A stretch of DNA of 64,000 bases from Okeania sp. SIO3I5 (GTDB lineage Bacteria > Cyanobacteriota > Cyanobacteriia > Cyanobacteriales > Microcoleaceae): the NCBI RefSeq assembly GCF_010672085.1, contig NZ_JAAHHT010000016.1:24887-88886 (forward strand), in the 5' to 3' direction. Each line of letters opens with the position of its first letter. The stretch's first letter is position 1. Made by a program: the position numbers and the translations under genes. The notes under the pieces are model-generated. The model saw nothing but the letters and a program-made list of their open reading frames with translations, made no database searches and was not told where the DNA came from. Shown one piece after another: positions 1-7,974 of this stretch.

Positions 1-163
1 TTTGGTCCAATTGCTTCAATGTTACGAGACCGTATTGCCAAAGTACCATCGGTAATTGATTAGAGTCTTCTTCTTGATGTCGTAAAGCAGTAGCGATCGC
101 AGAATCAGATATGGACAACTCCCACTTTAAGAATTTGATTAATTGAGCTTCTTTTGCGGACAT
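1..163 (-). CDS. DUF2949 family protein, partial (C-terminus outside window)
   Basis: The reverse strand from an ATG at 163 reads an open frame to the window edge. It begins MSAKEAQLIKFLKWELSI and contains LRHQEEDSNQLPMVLWQYG followed by LVTLKQLD. This matches my memory of the short cyanobacterial DUF2949 proteins, which are usually about 60-75 residues, with a conserved acidic stretch and a LPMVLWQYGL-type core. About 54 codons are visible; the last few are missing. The function of DUF2949 is unknown. The family assignment is recalled from the motif and not searched. Confidence 0.75.
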   Translation of the reverse strand, partial: MSAKEAQLIKFLKWELSISDSAIATALRHQEEDSNQLPMVLWQYGLVTLKQLDQ

Positions 164-711
164 GATTAAAAGTTTTCTCCAGTAGTATCTTAAAAAATTT
201 CAAATAGTTATTATTTGATTATTATGATACCCAGTATCAATTATTATTAAGTAAGCCTCAGTGACTTTCATCTTGATAATTATGTGAGATATTTCAGTTT
301 TTTTAATGATTCAGATCACAATTTTGTTGTATAGAACACTAAATTATAGTGCTAAGTGTGAGTAGTCCATGAGATTTTTTGATTCAGCACTGAAATATTT
401 CTACATCTCAAAATTGTTATTAATTCAACTATTCAAGTAGAGGTATAGATGAAAATCTACTTTTTGATAAGTAGTAAATATCAAAGTGAAAAGCTTATCA
501 AATGATTAGGAACTCTCTCTGTTATCTTCCCTAACCAAAGTTTCATAATAGTGTCTTACTAGGGTGATGATTGAGGAACTTTATAAATTAATTACAGGAA
601 ACCATTATTACATCCCCCTAAGTGATATTACTGATGATAATTCAGCAATTAACAATTAAAAATTAACAATTACCTCTCCCTTTTAGGGCTATCCCTGATA
701 AGGAACTCTTG

Positions 712-800
712 AAACCCTTGTGGGAGGATGGGGAGGATGGGGAGGATGGGGAGGATGGGGAGGAGGGGGAGGAGGGGGAGGATGGGGAGGATGGGGAGGA
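712..800. repeat. GGA-rich minisatellite (GGGAGGAT units)
   Basis: The unit GGGAGGATG is repeated about eight times, with an interior variant GGGAGGAGG. Being divisible by three, it gives long artificial frames (WGG repeats on one strand, SPS repeats on the other). Confidence 0.9.
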
Positions 801-1102
801 AGAATTCTGTCTACATTCATAAAAGAGTGTATTGAAAAATACTCTTTTCTCCTGAAAAAGCCGATTCAAGACTTAAACATAACTCCTCTATGTTGTCAAG
901 TTTTATGAAAAGAGAAAGATGTTTATAAAGCATAGCTTTTAGGGAGAGGTAAGAGGATCAAAGAAAAAAATTTATTTCTTGAGGGGAGATTGGATATGGC
1001 GCCGGTAACCCATCCATGCCACCCTACGGGAAACTTTTCGTTTGGCATACTCCGCAAAGTTTTTCATGTCGGCGACATTATTAATTAATAATTAATAATA
1101 CT

Positions 1103-1216
1103 TTAGACATCTCCGATAATCAAAAATTAAATCAATTCTTATTGATAAATTATCAATTACTCCCCCCCTGTTCCCAGTTAAGTGTTCCCTCTTCCCTCTT
1201 TTATGGAGATGTCTTT
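1103..1216. mobile_element. Family B inverted-repeat element (MITE-like)
   Basis: It begins TTAGACATCTCC and ends GGAGATGTCTT, giving about 11-bp terminal inverted repeats. The interior has the block ATCAATTCTTAT..ATAAATTATCAATTA and a TTCCC-rich tail. The same ends and interior recur at 12060-12170, 27291-27401 and 60908-61012, and in reversed or partial form at 1917-2040, 21168-21225 and around 58880-59058. It has no coding capacity. Confidence 0.75.
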
Positions 1217-1314
1217 TGAATTACTAAATCTATAAGTAGACTAATCTCGTAGTAGATTCTGTACAAATAGAGACACCTAATCAATTGAATTGGAAATCAA
1301 AATCTATTTGAGAG

Positions 1315-1827
1315 CTACTTAGCTGATTTAGAAGACCCCTTTAATTCTGATTCTGTGAGTGCTTCATCAAGGATAACACGAGCTTCTTGTGCTTGCTCTC
1401 TTGCTTCTCTATAGCGTAAATTAGCTACAGCAAAAGTTTTCAGTATCTTAAAGCCATCTTTAAGATTAGTAATTTCCTCAACTGTTACAGGTTCATCTGT
1501 AAATAGCACCTCAATTGCAGAACGAATCTTTAATGCCTCTTCTCTAGATTCTACAACCTTCATCTTAAGTGCAGCAAAATCGCTAAGTATTTGTACTGCT
1601 TGAGCAACAGCATCTTCCTCCTCAGAAGTAATCTCTTTTGATTCTTTTGATTCTTTGACCTCAATAAACTGCTCCGGACTAAATCCATTTTCTAATTCTG
1701 TTGGTATATCACCAGAGTCCATCATTTCCACAAGCTTATCCATAGCTTTCTGACGGGCCCTTTCTGAATCTTTGCCCCTAACAGTTATGATTGTATCTGG
1801 ATTTTGAGGCAAGGTATAACTGACCAT
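1315..1827 (-). CDS. Hypothetical protein, acidic helical
   Basis: This is a 170-residue protein I do not recognise. The start MVSYTLPQNPDTIITVRGKD looks like a small beta segment. A low-complexity acidic stretch (KESKESKEITSEEEDA, about residues 57-72) follows, and residues 75-165 are rich in Ala, Glu and Lys with heptad-like spacing, suggesting a helical or coiled-coil bundle. No signal peptide, membrane segment or catalytic motif is visible. It stands alone between repeat-filled spacers. Its composition and length look like a real gene and the frame is clean for 513 bases. The VRGKDSERARQKAMDKL segment resembles small proteins that cyanobacteria encode near phage-like or TA regions, but I cannot name a family. 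Confidence 0.6.
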   Translation of the reverse strand: MVSYTLPQNPDTIITVRGKDSERARQKAMDKLVEMMDSGDIPTELENGFSPEQFIEVKESKESKEITSEEEDAVAQAVQILSDFAALKMKVVESREEALKIRSAIEVLFTDEPVTVEEITNLKDGFKILKTFAVANLRYREAREQAQEARVILDEALTESELKGSSKSAK

Positions 1828-2309
1828 AGTGTGACTAAACGTTTAGGTATAAATATAACAAATATACAGCAAAAATTAATAATATCATTTTAGAGTAATT
1901 TATCTGCAAGTAATCAATAGACATCTCCGGAAAAGAGGGAACAGGGAACAGGGAACAGGGAACAGGGAGAAGGGAGAAGTAATTGATAATTTCTGGATAA
2001 GAATTGATTCTATTTTTAATTTTCACGCCTATGTCTAATAGACTTTAGGACTCTTGTCACGAGCGGGGAGATTTGGATATAGGGAGTATAGCAGTCGAAG
2101 CAAAGGTTAAGACAGTTATAAATCCTGTTTGCGCAGCATTCCGTAGGAAAACCCTTTGATATTCTGCTGTTTCCTGTTCCCTGTTCCCTATTCCCTAGCG
2201 CTATATTTTGCAATTTTTCCTGTATTGCCTTCTAGCACCTCCTGAGTCTTGAATAGTGGTATCCTGATCTAGAAAGTTCGATCTAACTAATGTTTCAATT
2301 TCACTAGCG
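1828..2309. repeat. Spacer with family B and family H elements
   Basis: No gene is visible. 1917-2040 is a reversed family B copy (TAGACATCTCC end, GGGAACA heptamers, ATTGATAATTTCTGGATAAGAA interior). 2097-2205 is a family H element: TATAGCAGTCGAAGCAAAGG at one end, TTCCCTAGCGCTATA at the other, with TTCCCTG/TTCCCTA heptamers inside. Confidence 0.65.
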
Positions 2310-4271
2310 ATGTTAAATGGATGGCTCAAAAAATTACAGAGACTATCCCCACTTAGGCAAATACTCGCCTATTTGGATAGTGCTAACCCTACCTCTGGCA
2401 ATTCTACACACTTAACAAATCTCTCCTATCCACAGTGGCAACATCGTTTTTTAATTGCTCGGCTCAATTTAGCATTGTGGTTAGCTTTTTTCTTCTTTTT
2501 AAGTAGAACTATACTCAATCTAATCTACTTAATACAGGGTAAATCTTATAGTTTAGAAGAATGGGTAATTCCCATAATTTTAGTACATTTAATTGTACTT
2601 GGTTGTATCTTTCTGTTGCGAACTTCTTGGGGTCGTCGTCATTTAGGTCTAATCTTTCTGACCTTTTCTTGGGCCGTGACGATGATTCAGCAAATTTCAG
2701 ATACAATTAGAGGAAATGTTAATCCTGAGTTTTTTGTCTGGATATTTACTTTCTCTAGTCAGGCAACTTTAATTCCCGTCAGATGGTTTCTGCACCTAGT
2801 ATCCCAAATCACTATTTTAGGTTACTATTTTAGCGTGAATCAAATTCTTGGTTATGATGTAACATCTTTTGATTGGGATTTTGTTAAGATGTTCTTTCGC
2901 ATATTCTGGGTATGTTTAATATGCGACCTCTCAGTATATTTATATGAGTCTTTGCAAAAAACTGAGTTTAATACCAAATTACAACTAGAAGCAGCATATC
3001 AAAAATTACATTCAACTGAAGCTAGCTATCGCAGCATTCTGGAGAACTCGGTTGAAGGTATTTTTCGGTCTACACCAGATGGACGCTATGTGTATGCTAA
3101 TCCTACTTTAGCCAAGATATTTGGTTACGACTCACCAGGGCAACTGATGGCAAACGTTAATGATATTGGCAAGCAAATTTATGTTAACCCTAGTCGTCGA
3201 GATGAATTTTTAGAGTCGATCGATAGGGATGGAACAGTATTAAAATTTGAGTCTCAAGCTTATCGTGCTGATGGCAGTATTGTCTGGATTTCTGAAAATG
3301 CAAGAGCAGTACGCGATCCACAAGGTAACCTAATTGCTTATGAAGGTGATATTGAAGATATTACAGAGCGTAAGTGGGCAGAAGCAGAAATGAAGAAAGC
3401 ATTGGAAATAGAAAAAGAGCTAAATCAACTTAAGTCTCAGTTTATTTCTATGGCATCCCATGAATTTCGGACTCCTCTAACTACTATATTAGCTTCCGCA
3501 GAAGCATTGGAACACTACGGTAATAAATGGAATGAAGAAAAAAAACTGACTTATCTACATCGTATTCAAGCTACAGTTCAACACATGACAGGGTTAGTTA
3601 ATGACATATTAGTTATTGGCAAGACGGAATCAGGTAATTTTGATTTTAGCCCAGAACCATTAGATTTAGAAAAGTTTTGTCGAGATATTATAGAAGATAT
3701 TAAACTCAATATTGGTAGTGAATATTCCCTTGATTTTGTCGTTCAAGAAGCTAAACAATTAATCGCCAAAAAATCTACAGATACAAGTGTTTTAAATCAA
3801 ATATTAGAGCTAGATTTAAACCAGCAAAATTATCAGCAAAATGATTCTCTTTTAGTAGCACAAAATCAGTCTATAGGAAAAATACCTGAAGTAGTTTTTA
3901 TAGATGAAAAGTTGTTGCAACATATTCTGCATAATTTACTTTGGAATGCAATCAAATATTCGCCCGAAGGTAGTCAGGTTTACCTCAAACTTTCTTACTT
4001 GAATAACTATGTAATTTTTCAAGTCCAAGATGAAGGTATTGGTATTCCAGAAGCAGAACAAAAATATCTATTTAATTCTTTCTACCGCGCTGAAAATGCT
4101 GCTAATATTTCTGGTACAGGATTAGGACTTACTGTTGTGAAAAACTTTGTAGATTTACATCAAGGTCATATTTTTGTAGAAAGTGAAGTCGGGGTAGGAA
4201 GCACATTTACTGTCATATTACCATTGAATTTAGAAAAGGAAAATATAGATGAAAAAAATTCTAGTGATTGA
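2310..4271 (+). CDS. Membrane-bound PAS sensor histidine kinase
   Basis: This 653-residue two-component sensor kinase has five to six hydrophobic segments in residues 45-210 (LALWLAFFFFLSRTILNLIYLI is the first), a short coiled linker (about 215-235) and a PAS domain (about 236-355, ending in the PAC-type VRDPQGNLIAYEGDIEDITE). A HisKA domain follows with phosphoacceptor His384 in SHEFRTPLT, then a HATPase domain with N box Asn546 (NLLWNAIKYS), G1 box DEGIGIP and G2 box GTGLGL. All catalytic boxes are intact, so it should autophosphorylate. The stimulus is unknown; the polytopic N-terminus suggests membrane sensing. The stop overlaps the next gene by 23 bases, implying translational coupling with a receiver-containing partner. 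An N-terminal MASE-like module is possible, but I cannot assign one. Confidence 0.93.
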   Translation: MLNGWLKKLQRLSPLRQILAYLDSANPTSGNSTHLTNLSYPQWQHRFLIARLNLALWLAFFFFLSRTILNLIYLIQGKSYSLEEWVIPIILVHLIVLGCIFLLRTSWGRRHLGLIFLTFSWAVTMIQQISDTIRGNVNPEFFVWIFTFSSQATLIPVRWFLHLVSQITILGYYFSVNQILGYDVTSFDWDFVKMFFRIFWVCLICDLSVYLYESLQKTEFNTKLQLEAAYQKLHSTEASYRSILENSVEGIFRSTPDGRYVYANPTLAKIFGYDSPGQLMANVNDIGKQIYVNPSRRDEFLESIDRDGTVLKFESQAYRADGSIVWISENARAVRDPQGNLIAYEGDIEDITERKWAEAEMKKALEIEKELNQLKSQFISMASHEFRTPLTTILASAEALEHYGNKWNEEKKLTYLHRIQATVQHMTGLVNDILVIGKTESGNFDFSPEPLDLEKFCRDIIEDIKLNIGSEYSLDFVVQEAKQLIAKKSTDTSVLNQILELDLNQQNYQQNDSLLVAQNQSIGKIPEVVFIDEKLLQHILHNLLWNAIKYSPEGSQVYLKLSYLNNYVIFQVQDEGIGIPEAEQKYLFNSFYRAENAANISGTGLGLTVVKNFVDLHQGHIFVESEVGVGSTFTVILPLNLEKENIDEKNSSD

Positions 4272-5340
4272 AGATGAGAAACCAATTTTGACAATCATTA
4301 CAGATATTTTAGAAGCAGAAGATTTTGTGGTAATAGGAGCAAAAAATGGCAGAGTAGGAATAGAAAAGGCTCAACAAGAAGTTCCCGATTTAATTCTTTG
4401 TGATGTGATGATGCCGGAAGTTGATGGATATGGTGTCTTAAAATCATTACGGAAAAATTTAGCAACAGAAGCAATTCCATTTATTTTTTTGACTGCTAAA
4501 TCCACAAAAGCTGATTTAAGAGAAGGAATGGAATTAGGAGCAGATGATTATTTGACCAAACCTTTTACTAGAAATGAACTAATGAAAGCTATTAATACTA
4601 GGTTAGATAAACAAAGAGTTATTGAAAGAAAAACTCAAGAACAATTAGATGATTTAAGAAGTAGTATCACTTTATCTCTACCTCACGAACTACGGACTCC
4701 CCTCAATGGAATTATTGGTTATTCACAGTTGATAATTGAAGATTTTCCAGATTTGGAAGAGGATGAAATTTTCACCATGCTAGAAAATATTAATTTTTCT
4801 GCTCACCGTTTATATCGACTAATTCAAAATTTTTTACTCTATACAGATTTAGAGTTATTATCACGAGATAGAGATAGATTACAATTATTTAAAGCAGGCG
4901 AGCTGAGTAATCCTAAGTCAATAATTAAAGAGGTTGCTCTTGAAAAAGCAAAAAAATTTAATCGCTTAAAAGATTTAGATGTAACATCGGATAATGCTAA
5001 CTTAAAAATTTCTGAACCTAACTTTAGGAAAATCATAGATGAGTTGTTAGACAATGCTTTTAAATTTTCTATTCCAGATACAAAAGTGGAGGTAATAGGT
5101 AGATTAGTTAATAATATTTTTGCTGTTGATTTTATAGATCGTGGTACAGGAATGAGTATTAATGAAATTTCTAACGTGGGAGCTTATAAACAATTTAATC
5201 GCCGCATATATGAGCAACAAGGTTCAGGTTTAGGTTTAGTTATTGCTAAACGGATGACTGAATTACACAATGGTAAATTAATTATCGAAAGTATTCCTGA
5301 AGAGCAAACAACTGTTACTATTTTTATACCTACAAGTTAA
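4249..5340 (+). CDS. Receiver-histidine kinase hybrid (response regulator with C-terminal kinase)
   Basis: This 363-residue protein has an N-terminal CheY-like receiver (1-120): acidic pocket E8/D9, phosphoacceptor Asp52 in LILCDVMMPEVDG, Thr/Ala switch in FLTAKS and Lys in LTKPF. It continues into HisKA with His146 (LPHELRTPLNGIIGYSQLI) and a HATPase domain with DELLDNAFKFS, DRGTGMS and GSGLGL. The REC-HisKA-HATPase order is common in cyanobacteria and fits an intermediate in a phosphorelay. The start overlaps the 3' end of the membrane kinase gene by 23 bases, so the two are almost certainly co-expressed. The natural reading is that the membrane kinase phosphorylates Asp52, which then gates the second kinase. 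No output regulator is adjacent. Confidence 0.92.
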   Translation: MKKILVIEDEKPILTIITDILEAEDFVVIGAKNGRVGIEKAQQEVPDLILCDVMMPEVDGYGVLKSLRKNLATEAIPFIFLTAKSTKADLREGMELGADDYLTKPFTRNELMKAINTRLDKQRVIERKTQEQLDDLRSSITLSLPHELRTPLNGIIGYSQLIIEDFPDLEEDEIFTMLENINFSAHRLYRLIQNFLLYTDLELLSRDRDRLQLFKAGELSNPKSIIKEVALEKAKKFNRLKDLDVTSDNANLKISEPNFRKIIDELLDNAFKFSIPDTKVEVIGRLVNNIFAVDFIDRGTGMSINEISNVGAYKQFNRRIYEQQGSGLGLVIAKRMTELHNGKLIIESIPEEQTTVTIFIPTS

Positions 5341-5585
5341 GATGGAGAGTGTGGGAGGTGTGGGAAGTGTGGGAGGGGTGGGGAGATGAGGATATAACAA
5401 CTAGATATAGCATTACTATCTAGAAATGGTATTATACTAATCCTAAATGATTTGTGAAAAAAACTGTAGGGGTTTGGTCTCCAAACCCAAGCCAAAATTC
5501 GATTTTAAAACCAAATCCCTATGATAGAATATTACAAGCTATTTATATTTAGGATTGCTATATTTTATAATAAATTACAATACTT
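5340..5585. repeat. GTG-rich minisatellite and family E element
   Basis: 5341-5390 repeats GTGTGGGAG-type units, like those in the family F element in tnpB. 5433-5563 is a family E inverted-repeat element with ends TAATCCTAAAT and ATTTAGGATTG and an inner GTAGGGGTTTGG palindrome. The same element recurs at 35586-35704 and 61085-61207. Confidence 0.7.
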
Positions 5586-5858
5586 ATGAGTGAGGAATTA
5601 CTAACAATGAAAGACAAATTAATCAACTGGTTAGATACATTTTTAGTAGTAGATGTATTTCTAGTAATAATTGGTTTTGCCTGGTTCGCGATCGCTGTTA
5701 TTGGCCGTTATTCTGGAGTGTCTTTAGGTCTCGATCTTTGGCATAGATTATGGGAACCAGTCTTTACTCCAGCTATTGGAATTTTGATGGGAGGTGCTAT
5801 TCTTAGTGGCATAATTAAACAAATTACTAAATGGTTAAATTCTTCTAATAGGGAATAA
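5586..5858 (+). CDS. Small membrane protein, unknown function
   Basis: This 90-residue protein has two hydrophobic segments, about 21-42 (FLVVDVFLVIIGFAWFAIAV) and 57-78 (VFTPAIGILMGGAILSGII), separated by a short GRYSGVSLGLDLWHRLWEP loop. Both termini are charged. It contains a HIP1-like GCGATCGC within the first segment, which is common in genuine genes of this genome. I recall similar small two-helix proteins in other filamentous cyanobacteria but know no function. Met8 is an alternative start. It lies alone between repeats, transcribed like the two-component genes upstream but 245 bases away from them. Confidence 0.7.
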   Translation: MSEELLTMKDKLINWLDTFLVVDVFLVIIGFAWFAIAVIGRYSGVSLGLDLWHRLWEPVFTPAIGILMGGAILSGIIKQITKWLNSSNRE

Positions 5859-6183
5859 GCGTAGGTTGGGTTGAGGGACGAAACCCAACAATAGCTCACA
5901 CGGATTATGGCACGGATGTACGGATTAAGAATCCAGTAGTGGATTGTTTCATCTTAAATGGTGCATTACTTTTTGGTTGTGTCTAGACAAGGAAGACAAG
6001 GAAGACAAGGGAGACAAGGGAGACAAGGGAGAAAATCTATTGCACAGTTTTAGCTGAAACAGTCCAGTAGGGTGCGTTACATTTCATTAACGCACCCTTT
6101 GTATAGGATGTTGACGAGACTCTGGAGCGACTGTATTATTTATAGATTCATCTACTTTTCCTTCTTCCTTTTTCCTTGAAATA
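5859..6183. repeat. Spacer: GGTTGGGTTGAGG repeat, family J element, REP-like palindrome
   Basis: 5868-5892 is the common cyanobacterial GTAGGTTGGGTTGAGG/AACCCAACA repeat. 5941-6066 has imperfect inverted ends (GGATTGTTTCATCTTAAA and the complement of TTTTAGCTGAAACAGTCC) around GACAAGGGA tandem repeats. 6069-6101 is a strong palindrome (GGGTGCGTTA..TAACGCACCC) followed by TTT, which could act as a terminator. Confidence 0.6.
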
Positions 6184-6543
6184 ATGTACAAAACTCAAGC
6201 AGCAGATACAACAATAGAAGCTGAAAAAATTTGGTTTGAACTGATAGGTAAAATGCCTATAGAAACCAGACTCATGCAATATCATAGAGCATCTATTCAG
6301 TCACAACAAATCTGGTGGAATTTATTTAAATAGCAACATGATAATTTAACTAATAAACAATTCAAAATAGAGTACATCAAGTTAAAATTAGGAGAAAAAT
6401 ATTGCTCAATCAATAAATTACTTGAGACAGATTTTATGATTGTTTCTGAAATAGATTTGGCTGTAACCCTTGGTGAAATCTTAGATAATTTGAATATTCC
6501 TTACTATTTAGGTAGTGGTCTTGCTAATTCCTTATATTATTAA
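6184..6543 (+). pseudogene. Relic of nucleotidyltransferase-like gene, in-frame stop
   Basis: A 119-codon frame runs from ATG 6184 to TAA 6541, broken only by TAG at 6331 (codon 50). The first part (MYKTQAADTTIEAEKIWFEL) resembles the small proteins often encoded just before cyanobacterial nucleotidyltransferases. The last part (LAVTLGEILDNLNIPYYLGS, then GLANSL) resembles the start of such an enzyme (xxVTLxxxxxLxxLxIPYxIGGSLAS). The frame ends just where the ARxTxDIDLV catalytic region should follow. I read this as two neighbouring genes joined by deletion, cut off at the 3' end by a family A element (6546-6595), and inactivated. The family call is from memory and moderate. Confidence 0.5.
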
Positions 6544-6545
6544 TT

Positions 6546-6595
6546 ACAGCACTTACGCATAGAATCTACATTTAGTAGCTCTGCGTAAGTCCTGA
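6546..6595. mobile_element. Family A inverted-repeat element (short copy)
   Basis: This 50-bp element has ends ACAGCACTTACGCA and TGCGTAAGTCCTGA, nearly exact inverted repeats. It is the shortest of five family A copies in the window (others at 7327-7419, 7680-7793, 26756-26858 and 44934-45021). AATTATTC heptamer-like repeats follow at 6594-6635. Confidence 0.8.
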
Positions 6596-6637
6596 ATTAT
6601 TAATTATTCATTATTAATTATTCATTATTAATTATCC

Positions 6638-7273
6638 ATGATTCTCTTAAATGATTTATCTGAACATCTCCAGATTGAAGACCCCGAAGAAAACCATAGT
6701 ATTAGTCCGGTAAGTTGGTCGCAATACGAAATATTATTATCAGAAAGAGGGGAAAAATCCTCCTACCGTATCAGTTATTTAGATAGAGTGGTAGAGATTT
6801 TGTCCCCTAGTCGTCGCCATGAAAGTAGAAAAACCCGAATTGGAACTTTGTTAGAAATTTATTTTCTGGAAACCAACATAGAATACTTTCCCACAGGTTC
6901 CACAACTTTTCGTAAATCTGAACAGGAAGTGGGAGGAGAACCAGACGAGAGTTATTGTATTGGCACAGATAAAGAATTTCCCGACTTGGCAGTTGAAGTA
7001 GTTGTTACGTCTGGTGGAATTAATCGGTTAGCTCTTTACCAAAGATTAGGAATACAAGAAGTTTGGTTTTGGTTTGAAGAACGCCTTGCTATTTACCATC
7101 TGCGACAAGATATGGAGCAATGCACTGCAACCTTTGGTTATGAGGCAATTAATCGAAGTAAAGTTTTACCAGAATTAGACATTAAGTTATTAACCGAATC
7201 TATTCAGAACCCCAATCCTCTTGCTGCTGTAAAAGCGTTTCGAGAAGGAACCCGAAAAATAATTAATAATTAA
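6638..7273 (+). CDS. Uma2 family (DUF820) putative endonuclease
   Basis: This 211-residue protein belongs to the PD-(D/E)XK-like Uma2 family that is greatly expanded in cyanobacteria. Visible signatures are SWSQYEILLSERG (N-terminal region), VEILSPSRRHE, FPTGSTTFRK, the acidic VGGEPDESYCIG, the core FPDLAVEVVVTSGG with Asp and Glu spaced as in the nuclease fold, and IQEVWFWFEERLAIY. Length is typical (180-215). The biological role of the family is not settled. It is a single-gene unit. The gene ends inside AATTAAT tandem repeats, so its last codons (RKIINN) are probably repeat-derived. A second, divergent Uma2 gene is at 12206-12856. Confidence 0.9.
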   Translation: MILLNDLSEHLQIEDPEENHSISPVSWSQYEILLSERGEKSSYRISYLDRVVEILSPSRRHESRKTRIGTLLEIYFLETNIEYFPTGSTTFRKSEQEVGGEPDESYCIGTDKEFPDLAVEVVVTSGGINRLALYQRLGIQEVWFWFEERLAIYHLRQDMEQCTATFGYEAINRSKVLPELDIKLLTESIQNPNPLAAVKAFREGTRKIINN

Positions 7274-7326
7274 TAATTAATAATTAATAACGACAGTCAA
7301 GATAGTTGTGTTACAGTTTTATTTAC

Positions 7327-7419
7327 TCAGGACTTACGCAAAATACGAAATCATACACCACCTGTAGGGGCGAATGGCATTCGCCCTTACTATATATAGC
7401 AGTTCTGCGTAAGTCCTGT
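7327..7419. mobile_element. Family A inverted-repeat element
   Basis: Ends CAGGACTTACGCA and TGCGTAAGTCCTG enclose a GTAGGGGCGAATGGCATTCGCCC palindrome-like core. It lies immediately upstream of the DUF6737 gene. Confidence 0.85.
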
Positions 7420-7446
7420 TACTATTTTGCTCACATATTTTTTATT

Positions 7447-7680
7447 ATGAACAACTCAGTTGAAACAGAAAAATTTAATCCGTGGAATTACAAACCTTGG
7501 TGGTGTCAACCTTGGTCAATACTTTTGACAGGAATTACTATTATTAGTGGTAGTTGGTTGATTTTTAGAATGGTTTGGTTAACAGTTATTGTTTCCATCC
7601 CTATCTTGACTTGGATGGGATTTTTCCTAATAATTTGGCCGAAGTTAATGGCAGAATTAGAAATGTCAAATAAAGTTTGA
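7447..7680 (+). CDS. DUF6737-like small membrane protein
   Basis: This 77-residue protein begins MNNSVETEKFNPWNYKPWWC. The NPWNYKPWWCQPWSILLTG core, the two hydrophobic segments (about 27-45 and 48-66) and the WPKLM end match my recollection of the DUF6737 family, a short conserved cyanobacterial membrane protein of unknown function. I prefer the start at 7447 over an in-frame Met at 7306, because the extra 47 residues would be encoded by a family A element and spacer. The TGA stop (7678-7680) directly abuts the next family A element. The gene is therefore bracketed by two family A copies. Confidence 0.8.
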   Translation: MNNSVETEKFNPWNYKPWWCQPWSILLTGITIISGSWLIFRMVWLTVIVSIPILTWMGFFLIIWPKLMAELEMSNKV

Positions 7681-7793
7681 CAGGACTTATGCAGAAGCGC
7701 CGTATCTTGTAGGGGCAAATGGCATTTGCCCTCTACAGATGGCATTTGCCCTCTACTGATAGCGTATCATTTACGAGTTTGCGTAAGTCCTGT
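7680..7793. mobile_element. Family A inverted-repeat element, abutting a stop codon
   Basis: Ends ACAGGACTTATGCA and TGCGTAAGTCCTGT; the interior has a duplicated GGCATTTGCCCTCTAC. Its first base is the last base of the DUF6737 stop codon. Confidence 0.85.
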
Positions 7794-7814
7794 TTGATTG
7801 TTAGCAGCGATCGC

Positions 7815-7974
7815 TAAAAATCCAGTAGTAGGGTGTCTAGTTTGAAAATGTGGGTGAAAAAACCTAACCCCCCGACCCCACAACTATCCCCCCTTGCCCC
7901 CTTTGAAAGGGGGGAGGAGCGAAGGGGGGAGATAACTTCCCCTCTCCTCGCAGGAGAGGGGTTAGGGGAGAGGT
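7815..7974. repeat. C/G-run palindromic repeat (CCTAACCCCC..GGGGG type)
   Basis: GTAGGGTGTCTAGTTTGAAA then GTGGGTGAAAAAACCTAAC and a CCCCCTTTGAAAGGGGGG palindrome. Similar units occur at 10080-10200 and 30880-31060, and a short C/G-run version is inside the giant kinase gene near 49080-49110. Confidence 0.65.

Larger units (their letters stand above)
164..1314. other. Gene-free spacer with repeats
   Basis: I see no plausible gene here. The stretch is AT-rich up to about 640. It then carries short AATTAACAATTA tandem repeats (640-675), a GGA-rich minisatellite (710-800), AATTAAT heptamers (1080-1100) and one family B inverted-repeat element (1103-1216). The open frames on both strands at 663-908 are only the minisatellite read through. 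Confidence 0.7.

Noticed and set aside
663-908. Overlapping frames encoding SPS and WGG repeats
   Set aside because: Both are translations of the GGGAGGAT minisatellite.
7306-7446. Longer start for the DUF6737 gene
   Set aside because: The extra 47 residues would be encoded by a family A element and spacer; the family-type start is at 7447.
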